Made by a program: the position numbers and the translations under genes. 64,000 nucleotides of DNA from Allantophomopsis cytisporea (Eukaryota; Ascomycota; Leotiomycetes; Phacidiales; Phacidiaceae), in assembly GCA_024752435.1 (NCBI GenBank), contig CP103020.1, positions 868,001 to 932,000 on the forward strand. Direction: 5' to 3'. Shown piece by piece: positions 1 to 11,300 of this stretch. A model generated the notes under the pieces. That model saw only the letters and a program-made list of their open reading frames with translations. It did no database searches and had not been told where the DNA came from. Every line of letters starts with the position of its first letter. Position 1 is the stretch's first letter.

Positions 1-612
1 ACGGATATTAGATTCGTATCACAGTGTAATCTGGAGCTATTTGTTTTTTTATTTGCGATTCATGATGTAGAGTGATAATATGTCGAATCCTAGCAGAAAT
101 ATATCATGCGATACAAACAAATAGGTTCATTTCCCAGCAGATATTCTGTATGTTATCATCAACATGGTTCATAGTTGCTCCGACGCATCTGAAATGTAGC
201 ATACCCTCATCCGACTGGTTGATCGTCAAAGATGGGGGCTTGTTGAAGAGGAGTTGTACGAGGAAAGGTAAATGTTGAGGTCTGAGGCAACACCGTCGGT
301 AAGTGGCTACCATTTGATAAGGCTTTAGCGTCTCTGGGGGCCGCTGGTGCCCCCAAGTGTCCCTAAAGATAGTCGGCCGATACCCTGTCGGTGCTGATAA
401 CCGGTAACGAAGCTCAACTGCGTGCGCTCCAAGAGATACTAGTCGAGTATATGATCCATAATGAAAGGAGATCCACCCTCAATGATGCTCACTTAACAAA
501 ACATCACCACTTTAGTCATTCTTTTTCACAATTCATAAGTCAAGTCATTCGCGGCGGACTAAGGTGCGACGGCTTAGTATTGTACCATTCATTGCTTGAT
601 TTACATCCCTCT
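1..612. other. Upstream region of the double zinc-cluster gene
   Basis: No separate gene is recognised here. The reading frame of the downstream factor stays open from about 391 to 613, so a longer N-terminus is possible. Its translation is not protein-like until just before the first zinc cluster, so I treat the stretch as promoter and 5' leader. Confidence 0.4.
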
Positions 613-2926
613 ATGGTCCAGGCGTGTGATCAGTGCTTCACCATCGTCAGTACCAATCTTGTCGTGTCAGATCACCGAACATGGCCGTTTCTTTCTGTGG
701 GGATTGAGGAGCGACTGACTTGGAATTTGTGGAACAGAAACAAAAATGTGATGGGGAAAGTCCCTGTGGGCGCTGTAATCGTAAGAATCGAAGCCCTGAC
801 GCGACACTGCAGTGTGCTTCCTCATCTATTGATGTGCTTATGTTGCTGTAGGCCTTGGATTGGGATGTGCTCAGCGTCAAACTATAGGTCGAAAACGTCG
901 TCTTTCCCAGGTCAGTGGTCTCTATGATGTGATGTATATTTGATGCGGGGTGAAGGTTGATTGTGACCTTAGAACGAATCAGTTCAGGACGGCGACAATG
1001 TCATCGAGCAGCCAAAACAAAAATATCGAGCTGCTAATGTCAGAAGAGATCGAACTGGGTGCGATACCTGTAAGAGAAGGTTTGTCAAAGTCGCATAGAT
1101 AGTGGAACGAAGTCTAACTATTCAATTACCAGGAAGAAGAAATGCGATGAGTTGAAGCCTAAGTGCTCCGACTGTCAACGATTAAATCTGCCATGCGTAC
1201 GATCCTTAGCCGTACGTGCACGTCGAGACGACTCACAACCTCCGCCACCCGTTGTTGCTTCTCCAGTTAGCTCGGTTTCACAACATCCAGAAGAAGGATT
1301 GTATCAGTCGACACCTCGCTCTCTTGGGGATAGCCCATCTCCCAGTACTGAGCTGGTGCTACTAACACATGCAGCGGAAGCTACTCAGCCAAGTCCAATA
1401 TATCAATGGTTGATTAGCGAGGATATCACAGGAGTCAGTGATGAAATTGACCGTTCATACATCACGGATGATTCTCTGGGACCATCTCACCATAGCAGTC
1501 CCGAGTTCATCCAAACTTCAGATCCAAATGTTATACTCAACAAGGATACCAATTCCTATGCTCGTTGGCTCCCTTTTCATCCCATGTCGGTCCCTTACAG
1601 CTTGACTGTTTCACCCTTGGACTCACTCACCAACAAACATGATCAACATTTATTTCGACATTATACCCAGATTGTATCCAGGTCTTTAAGTATAGCCTCG
1701 GGGGCCGACTCAAATCCCTTCTTAAGAGAAGTAGTGCCACTGGCCACTGAATCGCCTGCTGTCATGGGAGCTCTTTTAGCATTGAGCTCAATTCATCTAA
1801 AGTATAACGGGGGATATGAGGAGCTTGTGCAAAGAGGTCTCAATCGACAAATTCAAGGTATGATTGACTGCAGAAAGACATTGAGATAAAACATTTTAAC
1901 AACCATGCAGCGATAAGTGCTTTGAATAATCTAATTGCACTGGGGTCTTCCAATAGCCTCTTCAAAGTTCATGCATTAGCAGCCATTCTTCTCTTCTGTA
2001 TAATTGATATTCGGGAAGGGAACTCCTCAAGATGGAGCTGGCACATTGCTGCTGCAAAAACAGTTGTTGCATCTGCCAATGAATCCCCAGAATCGATGTT
2101 GTCACACACTTCGTCATGGCTCTTCCTACTCGATATATTTGAATACGTCGACTCAGTCATAACAATAAGCAAATGCAAACCCCCATTGATCGACCACGAA
2201 AAGCTACGTCCCGAGGATGAAAGCGGCTCTAACATCACATCGCCTGGGAGCTATCTCTCTATCTCATCACCGCGCCAATACAACGCAACATTCGGTGTAG
2301 CACGACCACTCTTCCGCCTGATCGGCCAGATTTCCGCACTCTCCAGTCGCCGTAAACATCGTATAAAACCCCTCTTCGATGAGAAATTCCGCAAAATAGC
2401 CGCAGACATCGAGGCCAAGCTGCGCGCCTGGATGCCGCCCACAATAGATGGCACATCCTCCTCATCGACCACGCCATCAAGCTCACAGACCGTCTTCGAG
2501 AATAACGTCCAAGAGGCGGCACACGCTGCGGTCGCGATCAAATGGGCCAGTATCCTCCGCCTACACCAGATCGTCGATGGCTATGCGCTCCCGCATCCCG
2601 TGCCGAGCCGCTGTCTCCATGAAATCCTCACACATCTGCAGCATATCCGTGTTGGCAGCGCCGTGGAGAGCCTGATGGTATTCCCGCTCATCATGGCGGG
2701 CTCGGTGGCACTATCGAAGGCAGATCGCATGACCATTCGGAGTCGTTGGTTGATCATTGAACGTACCATTGGCTTTGGGAATATCTCGAAGGGAGGCAAG
2801 ATGACGGAAAAGGTCTGGGAGGCAATGGATCAGGAGATGAATTCCGAGTCCGGAGAGCCTGGTAGGGTAAGTGTTAATTGGGCTTCTATTCGTTGGTACG
2901 AGTACGGGGATTTTGTTATGTTTTGA
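613..2926 (+). CDS. Transcription factor with two tandem Zn2Cys6 clusters and a fungal-specific regulatory domain
   Basis: Modelled in six exons: 613-645, 738-780, 852-910, 973-1079, 1133-1857 and 1911-2926 (660 aa). All introns are GT-AG. Exons 1-3 encode a complete cluster C-x2-C-x6-C-x5-C-x2-C-x6-C (Cys 5, 8, 15, 21, 24, 31) followed by a basic patch (GRKRR). Exons 4-5 encode a second complete cluster C-x2-C-x6-C-x6-C-x2-C-x6-C (Cys 75, 78, 85, 92, 95, 102), then Ser/Pro-rich sequence. Exons 5-6 carry a helical C-terminal part resembling the Fungal_trans_2 domain. Exon 4 has no Met before the second cluster and an in-frame stop lies just upstream of its acceptor, so the second cluster needs an upstream exon in this model. 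Zn2Cys6 proteins are nuclear DNA-binding regulators and normally carry one cluster. ATG 613 was chosen because it sits four codons before the first Cys. The neighbouring dehydrogenase could be a target, but that is only a guess. The alternative is two genes or an unusual splice isoform. Confidence 0.8.
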
Positions 2927-3561
2927 GTGGGGGTGTATATCTTTAGATCTGTGAGGAGGTGCTTTATATGTATTGTAATATGTTATTGATTCTTTATTCG
3001 GTGGATATAATTCGAAGGAATTGCATACATCCATGCTTCACTAGGTCAAAGTACGGCTTTAGAGTTGCAATGAGATAGGATAATTAGGATGCTAATCTAG
3101 GATTAACAAAGCATTGTGTCCAAGCGCGAGCTAGTGTGTAAAATTATCACAATACTTAGTTGACCAGCAGCCCGGGATGCCATTTCTGGAATGCGGGGTC
3201 TCCAGGTAGCAAACGCGGGGTGCCGCAACTCAATCTTATCCAAGTAGATTCGACGCTATTGTGTAGTAACTCAAAGAGGAGCAAAACGCCACCCGTACGG
3301 AATATGAAAGCAGTAGTTTTCTATGGATGGTTCAGCACCAGCTCATTACGTACCATGAGATTATTCTATCTAGCCTTATCCTTAGCCCAGATGACGACCA
3401 TGAGGGGTGCGAACTACCCCACCCCTCACGCGCCTTCTATAAAGCGTGATATAGTCGCCTGTTGTACAATCAGTCCACTTCTTCAGCCCCCAAAAATAAA
3501 GGCGCTCTTTATATAAATACCGTATCTGGCGATAGTATTATATCTGCGATTTTGTGCCGCT
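2927..3561. other. Intergenic region between the transcription factor and the dehydrogenase
   Basis: This 635-nt stretch shows no convincing gene. It holds the 3' end of the regulator and the promoter of the dehydrogenase. The small open frames at 3160-3692 have no recognisable motif. Confidence 0.5.
3510..3519 (+). promoter_or_regulatory. TATA-like box of the dehydrogenase gene
   Basis: TATATAAATA lies 42 nt upstream of the ATG at 3562. The match to a TATA box is good, but the short distance to the start codon implies a very short 5' leader. Assigned by pattern only. Confidence 0.4.
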
Positions 3562-4908
3562 ATGGGAGACATTCAAGAGACAATGCGCGCCGTGCGCTTC
3601 CACGGCCAGCGGGATATCCGACTCGAGAGGATTCCCGTACCACCGAAGTGCAAGAAGGGCCAGGTGAAGGTATGCTTTCGCAGTCCAAATAAACCCACTT
3701 TTCACGGCGAATACTAAAATCTGCAGGTCAAACCAGCATTTGTGGGCATCTGCGGAACAGGTGAGCCCCGAATTTAACCCATATGATAACTGCTGGGAAT
3801 TTATTGACTCTTGCGAGATTTGCATGAGTACCTCGGCGGTCCGAGCCTCTGCCCCTCACATACGCCACACCCGATCACAGGCGAGAAGATGCCCCTGACG
3901 TTCGGGCACGAGTTCAGTGGGACAGTGGAGGAGGTCGGCGAGGGCGTTACGGATGTGGAGGTTGGGGATCATGTTTCCGTGCGGCCTATCATCTATGACG
4001 GGACGTGTGGGGCATGTTTGGACGGGCATATAAATTGTTGCTGGCAGTACGGCTTCATAGGACTGAGCGGTTTGAGCCCATAATCACGTGCACGTATACA
4101 ATCGCTGACTTGAGAAGGCTGGGGTGGTGGCCTGTCAGAGCATGTAGTTTGTCCGGCAAGCGCAATCTTCAAGTTGCCGGCATCTGTGCCGCTGGATCTG
4201 GGAGGCAAGTTCTCGACCCCCTTTCTCACCGTCTAGTTCTGACTTGTCTTAGCTCTCGTCGAGCCGCTGGCCGTCGGCTGGCATGCCGTCAAGCTCAGCG
4301 GTATTCAAGCAGGTGAGAGCGCATTGGTATTAGGAGGTGGACCCATCGGCCTGTGTCTCGTGCAAGCGCTACTCGCGCGTGGGATATCCACAATCATCGT
4401 ATCAGAAGTAGCAACGAAGCGCAAGCAGTTTGCGCGTGACTTCGGTGCTCATCACGTTATCGACCCGACCAAGGAAGACGTCGTGAAGCGGTGTCGCGAG
4501 ATCTGCGGGTCAGAGGGCGTGCATTACGCTTTCGATGCCGCTGGCGTGCAGGCTGCTGTCACTACGGCTTGTTTGGCGCTCCGGGTGAGGGGTACCATGG
4601 TCAATATTGCGATCTGGGAGAAAACCATGACGCTTGTGCCTAATGATTGGATTTTTAAGGAGAGAAAGTGGATGACTTCTGCAACGTACCAAGGGGGTGA
4701 TTTTGAAGAGGTTATCGAGGCTATTGCTACGGGTAAGTAACGATAAGTGCTTCTTGATCACATTGCTGACAGTGTCATGGCAGGTAAAATAAAGCCAAGG
4801 AATATGATTACGCTGAAGATTGCTATGGATGAGGTGGAGGAAAAAGGGTTTAAGACTCTGATTGAAAATAAGGATGACCATGTGAAGATCCTCATTGAGG
4901 TCTCTTGA
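3562..4908 (+). CDS. Zinc-dependent medium-chain dehydrogenase, (R,R)-butanediol dehydrogenase-like
   Basis: Six exons: 3562-3669, 3727-3760, 3818-4069, 4118-4204, 4253-4732 and 4784-4908 (361 aa, the usual family length). It likely oxidises 2,3-butanediol or related secondary alcohols and polyols with NAD. The catalytic zinc site is visible as the CGTD segment (exon 2 joined to exon 3) and the GHEFSG motif. The structural-zinc lobe has a CGAC pair and a CC pair, close to but not exactly the standard four-Cys spacing. A Rossmann motif LGGGPIGL starts exon 5. The fourth intron begins with GCAAGT, a GC-AG intron; removing it restores the family-typical GALVEPLAV segment. No signal peptide is seen, so the enzyme is probably cytosolic. 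Substrate is inferred from family resemblance and could be another polyol. Confidence 0.85.
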
Positions 4909-5547
4909 AATGGGAATTGTAATGACCTTCGTTTCATTGTATACGATTTAGGCTATTTATCTTAATTTGTCAAAACGTAATGTCCACATAACTTATACAT
5001 ACTCAGTAACTTTTGAAATCGAGCTAAGCTTATACATATGAAGACTCTTAACATGAGGGGGCAAATGTTCTCAGAACTCACCACCATCTCATGACAGAAA
5101 AAGTCCTGGAAAATGAGACGTATGCCCAAAAAGTACGCTACTCGATCGAAGAAATACTTGAAACCACCCGTTATCCATATCAATGTGTTTGCAGCGAAAT
5201 CCAGTTTTTCATACGTAGAAGAGTCCTGCCGTTGGAAACCCCATTGATATATCATTGGTGAGAGGTGGCTCCTTGACGCCACACAATCATGTCTAAAAGA
5301 GAAGAGAGAAAAGGATAAAAAGGGGAGAAGAGCAGGAAGGGTAATGAAGAAGAGGAATACGAAATGCGAGATTGTATGAGGCTTGAGAAACAAAACTATA
5401 ATCAAAATCAAAGAGTCGTTCATTATCATGAATTTCATAAAATCAAACCGGTCTATACAGCTCTCTCATCCGCACTATATACAAAACGTAAGCCACGGTA
5501 TCCACAGGGGTATTAAATATTAACATTATGACTCGCACGCTGGACAC
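4909..5547. other. Convergent 3' intergenic region
   Basis: About 640 nt between the 3' ends of the dehydrogenase and the glutaminyl cyclase. A minus-strand open frame at 4962-5438 is AT-driven and hydrophobic without motifs, so I do not call it. The stretch probably holds both 3' UTRs. Confidence 0.5.
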
Positions 5548-6785
5548 TCACAGCTCAGTCTTCCTCTCCTGCACAGGCCCTTTATTCCTCAAGTTCTCCA
5601 GCCTCTTCTCCGCCTGCGCCAGGCTCGGGAAATAACCCTCAAGATCCATGTACTCTCCAATAAACGCAATGATAAGCCTCGCCCAATCCTCCACGGTTGG
5701 CGCATCTAAGTGCTCGCCATCATCGTCCAATTGATGCCATACACGCGGAAATGGCGCAGGGATGATATGCAGGATCTCAACGCCACGCGCCATGAACGGG
5801 ATGTGGTCGTCCTGCACCACGCTGCCAAAGTGCGTGCGCTCCGTATCGCCGAGGAAGACACCGGTGGGGTTGATGTTTGTTTTCTTGACCGATGAGCCGA
5901 GCAGTGAGAGCGCACGGCTGCGGCTTTCGAGCATACTAAGGGCGCGGTAGGCCCAATGCGTGGTCCTGAAGAAGGAGGGAACGCGCGGGTCGGCGCCGCC
6001 AAGGAGGTCGAGGAGGAGGAAAAGGGAGATCGAGGAGATGGGTGTGTGATATGTCGAGAGGGCGGGGTATGCGCTTGATTCCCACTCGCTCGCAAGTGCT
6101 CTGTTATATCATCAGCAATGCCCAAAGTGCAGCCCAGCTAATCTACCTACCTCGAGCCATACAACGAGTCACTATCCGTCCACGTCTCAAACGCCTCCTC
6201 GCCATCCAGAAATAGGATCTGAATACCCTCACTCTCATCCAGCAGATCCGCAGCGCCGTCGGCAGCCATAGCATTCCACTTGGCCGTCAGCGCTTCTTCG
6301 ACGCTGCGCGCAGCATGCAATAGCATTGCGCATGGCGCCGCACTGTCTGTTGCGCCGATGAAGCCCTGCGGATTGATCTTGCTATCATAGTGGGCAACGA
6401 GCGTCAGCCGGCTTGTCTCGCCTGGCTGCGCCCAGGGCGGATCGCGCGATGCAATAAGGTTGCGGAAGGGAATCTGTCGGTCACCTGTCATAGGTGTCTT
6501 CGACGTCGAGTTCTGCCATTCTAGCTTCCAATTCGGGAGCTGTGTACGGAAGAAGTTCACGAAGTGTTCTTGTACGTTTTCAATTCCGGGAGTGCCTGGT
6601 ACACGGGGGATCAGAATGGGGGCCAGCAGGCCACCGGAGTGGATGTTGAAGTCTTCGCCAGCGGCGGGGATGCTGCGAAGGGTTGTGTCGGATATGGGGC
6701 TGTATGCAACAACGTGGAGGACGAGGAGGCAGAGGAGGGAGATTAATGGCCGAGCGAATTGCAGAGATGCCATTGTCATTGCCAT
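5548..6785 (-). CDS. Secreted glutaminyl-peptide cyclotransferase (M28-type)
   Basis: Two exons, 6785-6151 and 6100-5548, joined across a GT-AG intron to give 395 aa. The enzyme converts N-terminal Gln or Glu to pyroglutamate on secretory-pathway proteins. The N-terminus has a signal peptide (hydrophobic stretch ARPLISLLCLLVLHVVA). The zinc-aminopeptidase-like core shows LVAHYDSK, then GATDSAAPCAML with the first zinc-ligand Asp, then FLDGEEAF with the Glu ligand and acid/base residue, and near the C-terminus DDHIPF with the His ligand, the same order as in animal glutaminyl cyclases. Two in-frame ATGs lie close together (6785, 6773); the first is used. Its promoter is shared with the plus-strand mitochondrial gene at 7175. 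Confidence 0.9.
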
Positions 6786-7174
6786 TGCAATGAAACTATA
6801 TCAAAGGATCGGCAATCCTTGATGACTTTATATAATCGCCCGAGGTATCATCGTCTGTGAGGTCTGAAAGGTGAAAGGTGAAAGGAGCACACTCTGGTCG
6901 ACAATAGACTGTCGCGCATGGGTGGAGTCTGGGGTTTAAGGTAAGGTGTTTGAGTGCGGCTAGGACACGGGTACGGGGCGGCCGCATGGCGCTTGCTGGG
7001 TTATTTCGGGAGTCGGGCCTTGTCCGTTAAGATTTCCTGAGACGAAGAGGAAGCTGCGAAGTCACATGTTCTACAGACAACTCTGTACCAACAACGGACT
7101 CCTATTGCGGCAAAGGCCAATTGATTGTAATACATAAAGGAGTCATGGTAGTCTAAGCCGACTCAGTTGCGCCA
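6786..7174. promoter_or_regulatory. Divergent promoter, glutaminyl cyclase / mitochondrial protein
   Basis: A 389-nt region between two outward-facing start codons. No clear TATA box or named operator was identified. Confidence 0.45.
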
Positions 7175-8161
7175 ATGTTTCCCCTCCGTCTATCCACATC
7201 GTCCTTGCGACCCTTCCTCCAAACAGCAGGGCGTATTCGCCATGCTGGTCTCCAGGCGCAATGCCGGCCCTCACTCGTAAAGCCCATGTCTATCACCGCA
7301 CACTTGCGAAATGTGAGCAATACCAAGGCCCCAAAGACCGTGTCAATACCCCCAGCGCCAAAGGCTCAGAATGAGAAGAAATCATGTTAGCAATTCCTGC
7401 ATAAATTATTTGGGGTGAAAAGAGCTGATGTCAAGACAGTTTTATATCCCGAGCAACTTCTCATCTATCATGCGGGAACAGGACGCACAGTATTCATCGG
7501 ATGCTTGAAAGTCACAACGCTCTTTGTATTCGCATTCTTCGCACTAGTAGTGACTCCAACATATGCGTCAGCGCCCGACGTACCATATTGGATGGTGCCA
7601 GCAGGTATGTATCCGTCAGCATCAACACTTGACCACAACCCACGCAGACCCCCTTTCCACGCTCCAAAAGCCAAGCTTCCAATGTCCTCAACCAACAACA
7701 ACCCCAACAACCCATCCTAACACCCCCTCACAGTCCTCCTAACCGGAACAATCCCCCTCCTCTTCGTAGGCTACACAACCGCGCCCTTCGTAACCTACAT
7801 CCACCTGCACCTGCCGCCCTTCGCGCGCCAATCCAAAGCCCTGCTGGAGCGTTACACCAAGGCGCTCCCAAAGGACGCCATCATCGACATCACAACCATG
7901 TCGCACCTGGGCCGGCCGCGCGTCAACCGCATGAAGGTGAGCGAGCTGTACCGCAAGGGCGGGCGGCTGGGCATCGCGAACTACGCGCGCGACACGGCGG
8001 CCGAGAATGCGCGGCGGCCGTGGTATCTGGGGCGGCTGGTGGGGCAGTTTGGCATCAATAGCGGGGCGAAGCTGGCGAGTGGTGCGGGGGCGGGGAAGAC
8101 GAGGGAGAGGGGGATTTGGGAGATTATCGAGAAGTCGAAGGTGGGGACTGAGGTCAAATAG
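7175..8161 (+). CDS. Mitochondrial inner-membrane protein, TMEM70-like
   Basis: Modelled as 7175-7312, 7391-7604 and 7734-8161 (259 aa). The N-terminus is rich in Arg, Ser and Leu with no acids, typical of a mitochondrial presequence. Two hydrophobic segments flank the second intron (around TVFIGCLKVTTLFVFAFFAL and LLTGTIPLLFVGYTTAPFV), forming a likely hairpin of two membrane helices. A basic matrix-like C-terminal part follows. The arrangement, and the phrase near VLYPEQLLIYHAGTGRTVF, recall TMEM70-type assembly factors of ATP synthase and complex I. This is a resemblance of layout, not a proven homology. The first intron (donor GTGAGC) is the least certain part; the second is a clear GTATGT...CAG intron. 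Expressed divergently from the glutaminyl cyclase. Confidence 0.6.
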
Positions 8162-8369
8162 TGATTGGGTAGAGCATGGAGTAGTTATTGTGAGCGAAGA
8201 GGGGGGGGATCACCAGTGTAGGAAGTCATCAATGGGCATGTTATCGTAATTTCATGTAGAAAAAACTCCGATGCATTTTATGTACTCACACAAAACCAAT
8301 TCTATCAACAGAGGGCCACCCGCTGAAATATAGCAAGAAGCGTGAAAATGCTTGAAAATGAAATCGAAT

Positions 8370-11300
8370 CTAGTTCATAACGCCGGAAAGAATCATCTCC
8401 CTCAATTTGTCCTTCTCTCCACTCTCTCCAACCATACCAGCGAAGATACCGCCAAGCTCGAGGAGCTCGCGTGGGGTACCGAACTCGCCGACCTTACCGT
8501 CGTCCATGACAAGGATCTTGTCGAAGTCACCGATGGTACTGAGACGATGTGCGATGACTATCAAGGTGCCTGTAAATGTTAGCTATGCTTACTCGATCTA
8601 GATGGGGAATAGTATAGGGAACTTACTATCAGTGAACTCCTCGCGGATACTGCGCTGGATGAGGGCATCAGTGCTCATGTCGACAGCGCTTGTGGCTTCG
8701 TCCAGAACCATGATCTTTGGGCGGGAGACAATTGCGCGCGCGAGACACAGAAGTTGACGTTGGCCTTGACTTAGGTTCAAGCCTCCCTCCGCAATGGTAC
8801 TTGTCAAATCCTCGAAAATGTTAAGGTTTTCGTTCTTGGTTGTTGGATCCTCTTCTGCGGCAGTAGATGTCTCTGCCGCGGCAAAGGTCGAGGCAGCGGA
8901 GGAGTGGGGAGAAGAGATGAGATGAACTCGAGAAAGCGCATCGCGGAGCTCGGTGTCGGTGTGTTCATCGAAAGCATCGAGGTTACTGCGTACGGTTCCG
9001 GAGAAGAGGACGGGGTCTTGAGGGATAATTGCGAGGCGACTGCGGAGCTCATGGAGCTTGATCTTGGAAATATCGAGTCCATCAATGTAGACACTTCCTT
9101 GTCTGGCCTCCAGGAATCGGAACAGAGCCAGGGTCAGTGAGGACTTTCCAGCTCCGGTTCGACCCACTACACCGATGCGCTCATTGCGGGCAACGCTGAA
9201 GGTAAGGCCCTTCAAGACCGGTGGAAGCTCTGGCGAGTAACCAGCAACAAGATCATTAACTTCGAGACGACCCTCGGATGGCCAGGCAGCTGGGGGGACG
9301 GTGCCTTCGAGGGATTCGGTCGTCAAGTTCGAGTATTCGATGATCCGCTCAGCTGCATTCATGTCGAGTTCCATGTTGGCGTAATGTCTGATACTCCAGA
9401 TAAGACTTCCAGTAAATTCGAGACTGAAAGCCAAAGCGAAACCAGCGAGCGAAGCATCAATGCCCTCAACGGTGATAATGAAAGCGGCAACAACGGTGGC
9501 GAAGAAAGCTCCAACCATTGACATGCGGTATCCCATCCATCTGTTGAAGAGCCATAAGTACCAGAAAGTCGTGGAGTAGTCGTCGATCTTCTGATACATT
9601 CGGTCGATGTAAATTGCAGACTTATCGAAAGCACGAATCGTTCCAACACCGGTAAGTGCGCTACCAAATTGCTCAAAGACTGGAGACTTTGTGGTACTTT
9701 CAAGACGCTTGACTTCACGAGCTCCAGCCAAATAACGACGTGCAACATGGAGGCAGACGGAGAGAAGGACAAGAGCGAGGACTATAATGAAGGGCGAGAC
9801 GAGCAACCCAGCCACGACGACTCCAGCAAGTTGAATAGCACTGCTTGCCCCGAAAGCGATGTCGTGAGCAAGACGAGAATCAACGATGTTAAAATCGGCG
9901 GTGAATCTATTCAGAATTCTTCCCAATGGAACAGTATCAATCCATCGAAGAGGGGTTCGTAGGACAGTGAAGCTCAATTTCTCGAATAGCTGCTTCGAAG
10001 CTCGGATGGATCCACTGAAAATCCAGTAAAATCTGAATGTGCTGACGAGACATCCTGTCACTGACAGAGCTACATATATACTAAGATAGTAAGTGAGGTT
10101 GGAGCTTGACTCAGCCGTCTGAATCCCATTCACTGATGAGACACCCACAGGCACTTGGAGATGAGAGCTGGCCGAGAAATATTCCGAAGGAAGCGAGCGG
10201 TTGTAAGATGTTTGATAAATCATGTTGGAGAGGAAATCGGTGTGAGCTTCTTGCTCGTAACTTCCGGTCCAAAGACGCAACCACCAAGTACGAGCGAGAG
10301 TCAAGGCTTGCTGGCCAAAGAAGACGACAACAGCCAATATCCAGTACGGCCATCCACCGCTAGATGCCAAATATCCAAAGTAGATATGCTTCTTGACAGA
10401 TCCCTTTTCTCTTGCTTCATCTTCGACGAACTTGGCTGCAGCAGCCTTGGAGTCGGACTTTTTGAGAGGAGCGCCGGTACTTTCTGTTTCGCTAGATTCC
10501 TCAGAGTTAACAGCGGTGGCGTCCTCATCTTCCTTAAGAGCCTCGGAATTTTCGTGGCTCAAAATCTGCTCCATCAGTCCACCCTCTTCAAGCTCCGAAA
10601 CAAGACCGGCGTTTTCGACAGTGCCCTCGCCAAGTTCAACAATGTACTTGGTCTTAGACTTGACAAGGCCAACGTGGTGAGTTACTAGAATTCGGGTTCT
10701 GCCAGCACCAAGCGGACCACAGAGAGCCTTCTCGAACAAATATCGGCCAGTAGTCGCGTCCACAGCACTGAAGATATCGTCAAGAACCAATATACCAGCA
10801 CGCGAGTAGAGAGCGCGGGCAAAAGTGACTCTCCATCGCTGACCACCACTCAAGTTTATACCATTTGCTCCAATTTCCGTTCTTTCGCCATCGGTAAGCA
10901 TTTCGAGATCCTTTTTGAGCGCACAGACTTCGATAGTCTTGTTGTAACGAGCCTCATCGAAAGGAAGGCCAAAGAGAATGTTATCCTTGATGCTCGCGTT
11001 CTCGATCCAAGGGATTTGAGCAACGAAAGCTACAGATGCGGGGATGATCCAGTTGTCGGCATTTGCCTTGTCGTCGTGTCGATCGTAGATAGAGGGTGGC
11101 TTTGGAACTTTGATCTTTCCAGCCAAGACGTCGACTTCACCGAGAATTGAAGCCAGAAGCAAACTCTTACCAGTTCCTGTTTTTCCAGAAATGACAGAGA
11201 GTTCATTTTCGGGGAAAGAGATGTTGATATCTCGTAGGACATATCGTTGGTCACCGTCTTTTTTCTCCTCGTCGGATGGCCATGCGATGGAGGCATTTTC

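Noticed and set aside
391..612. Upstream extension of the frame of the double zinc-cluster gene
   Set aside because: The frame is open, but the translation lacks motifs and the first cysteine lies just after the ATG at 613. I kept the shorter start.
4962..5438. Minus-strand 158-codon hydrophobic open frame
   Set aside because: AT-rich, no motif, lies where two 3' UTRs converge.
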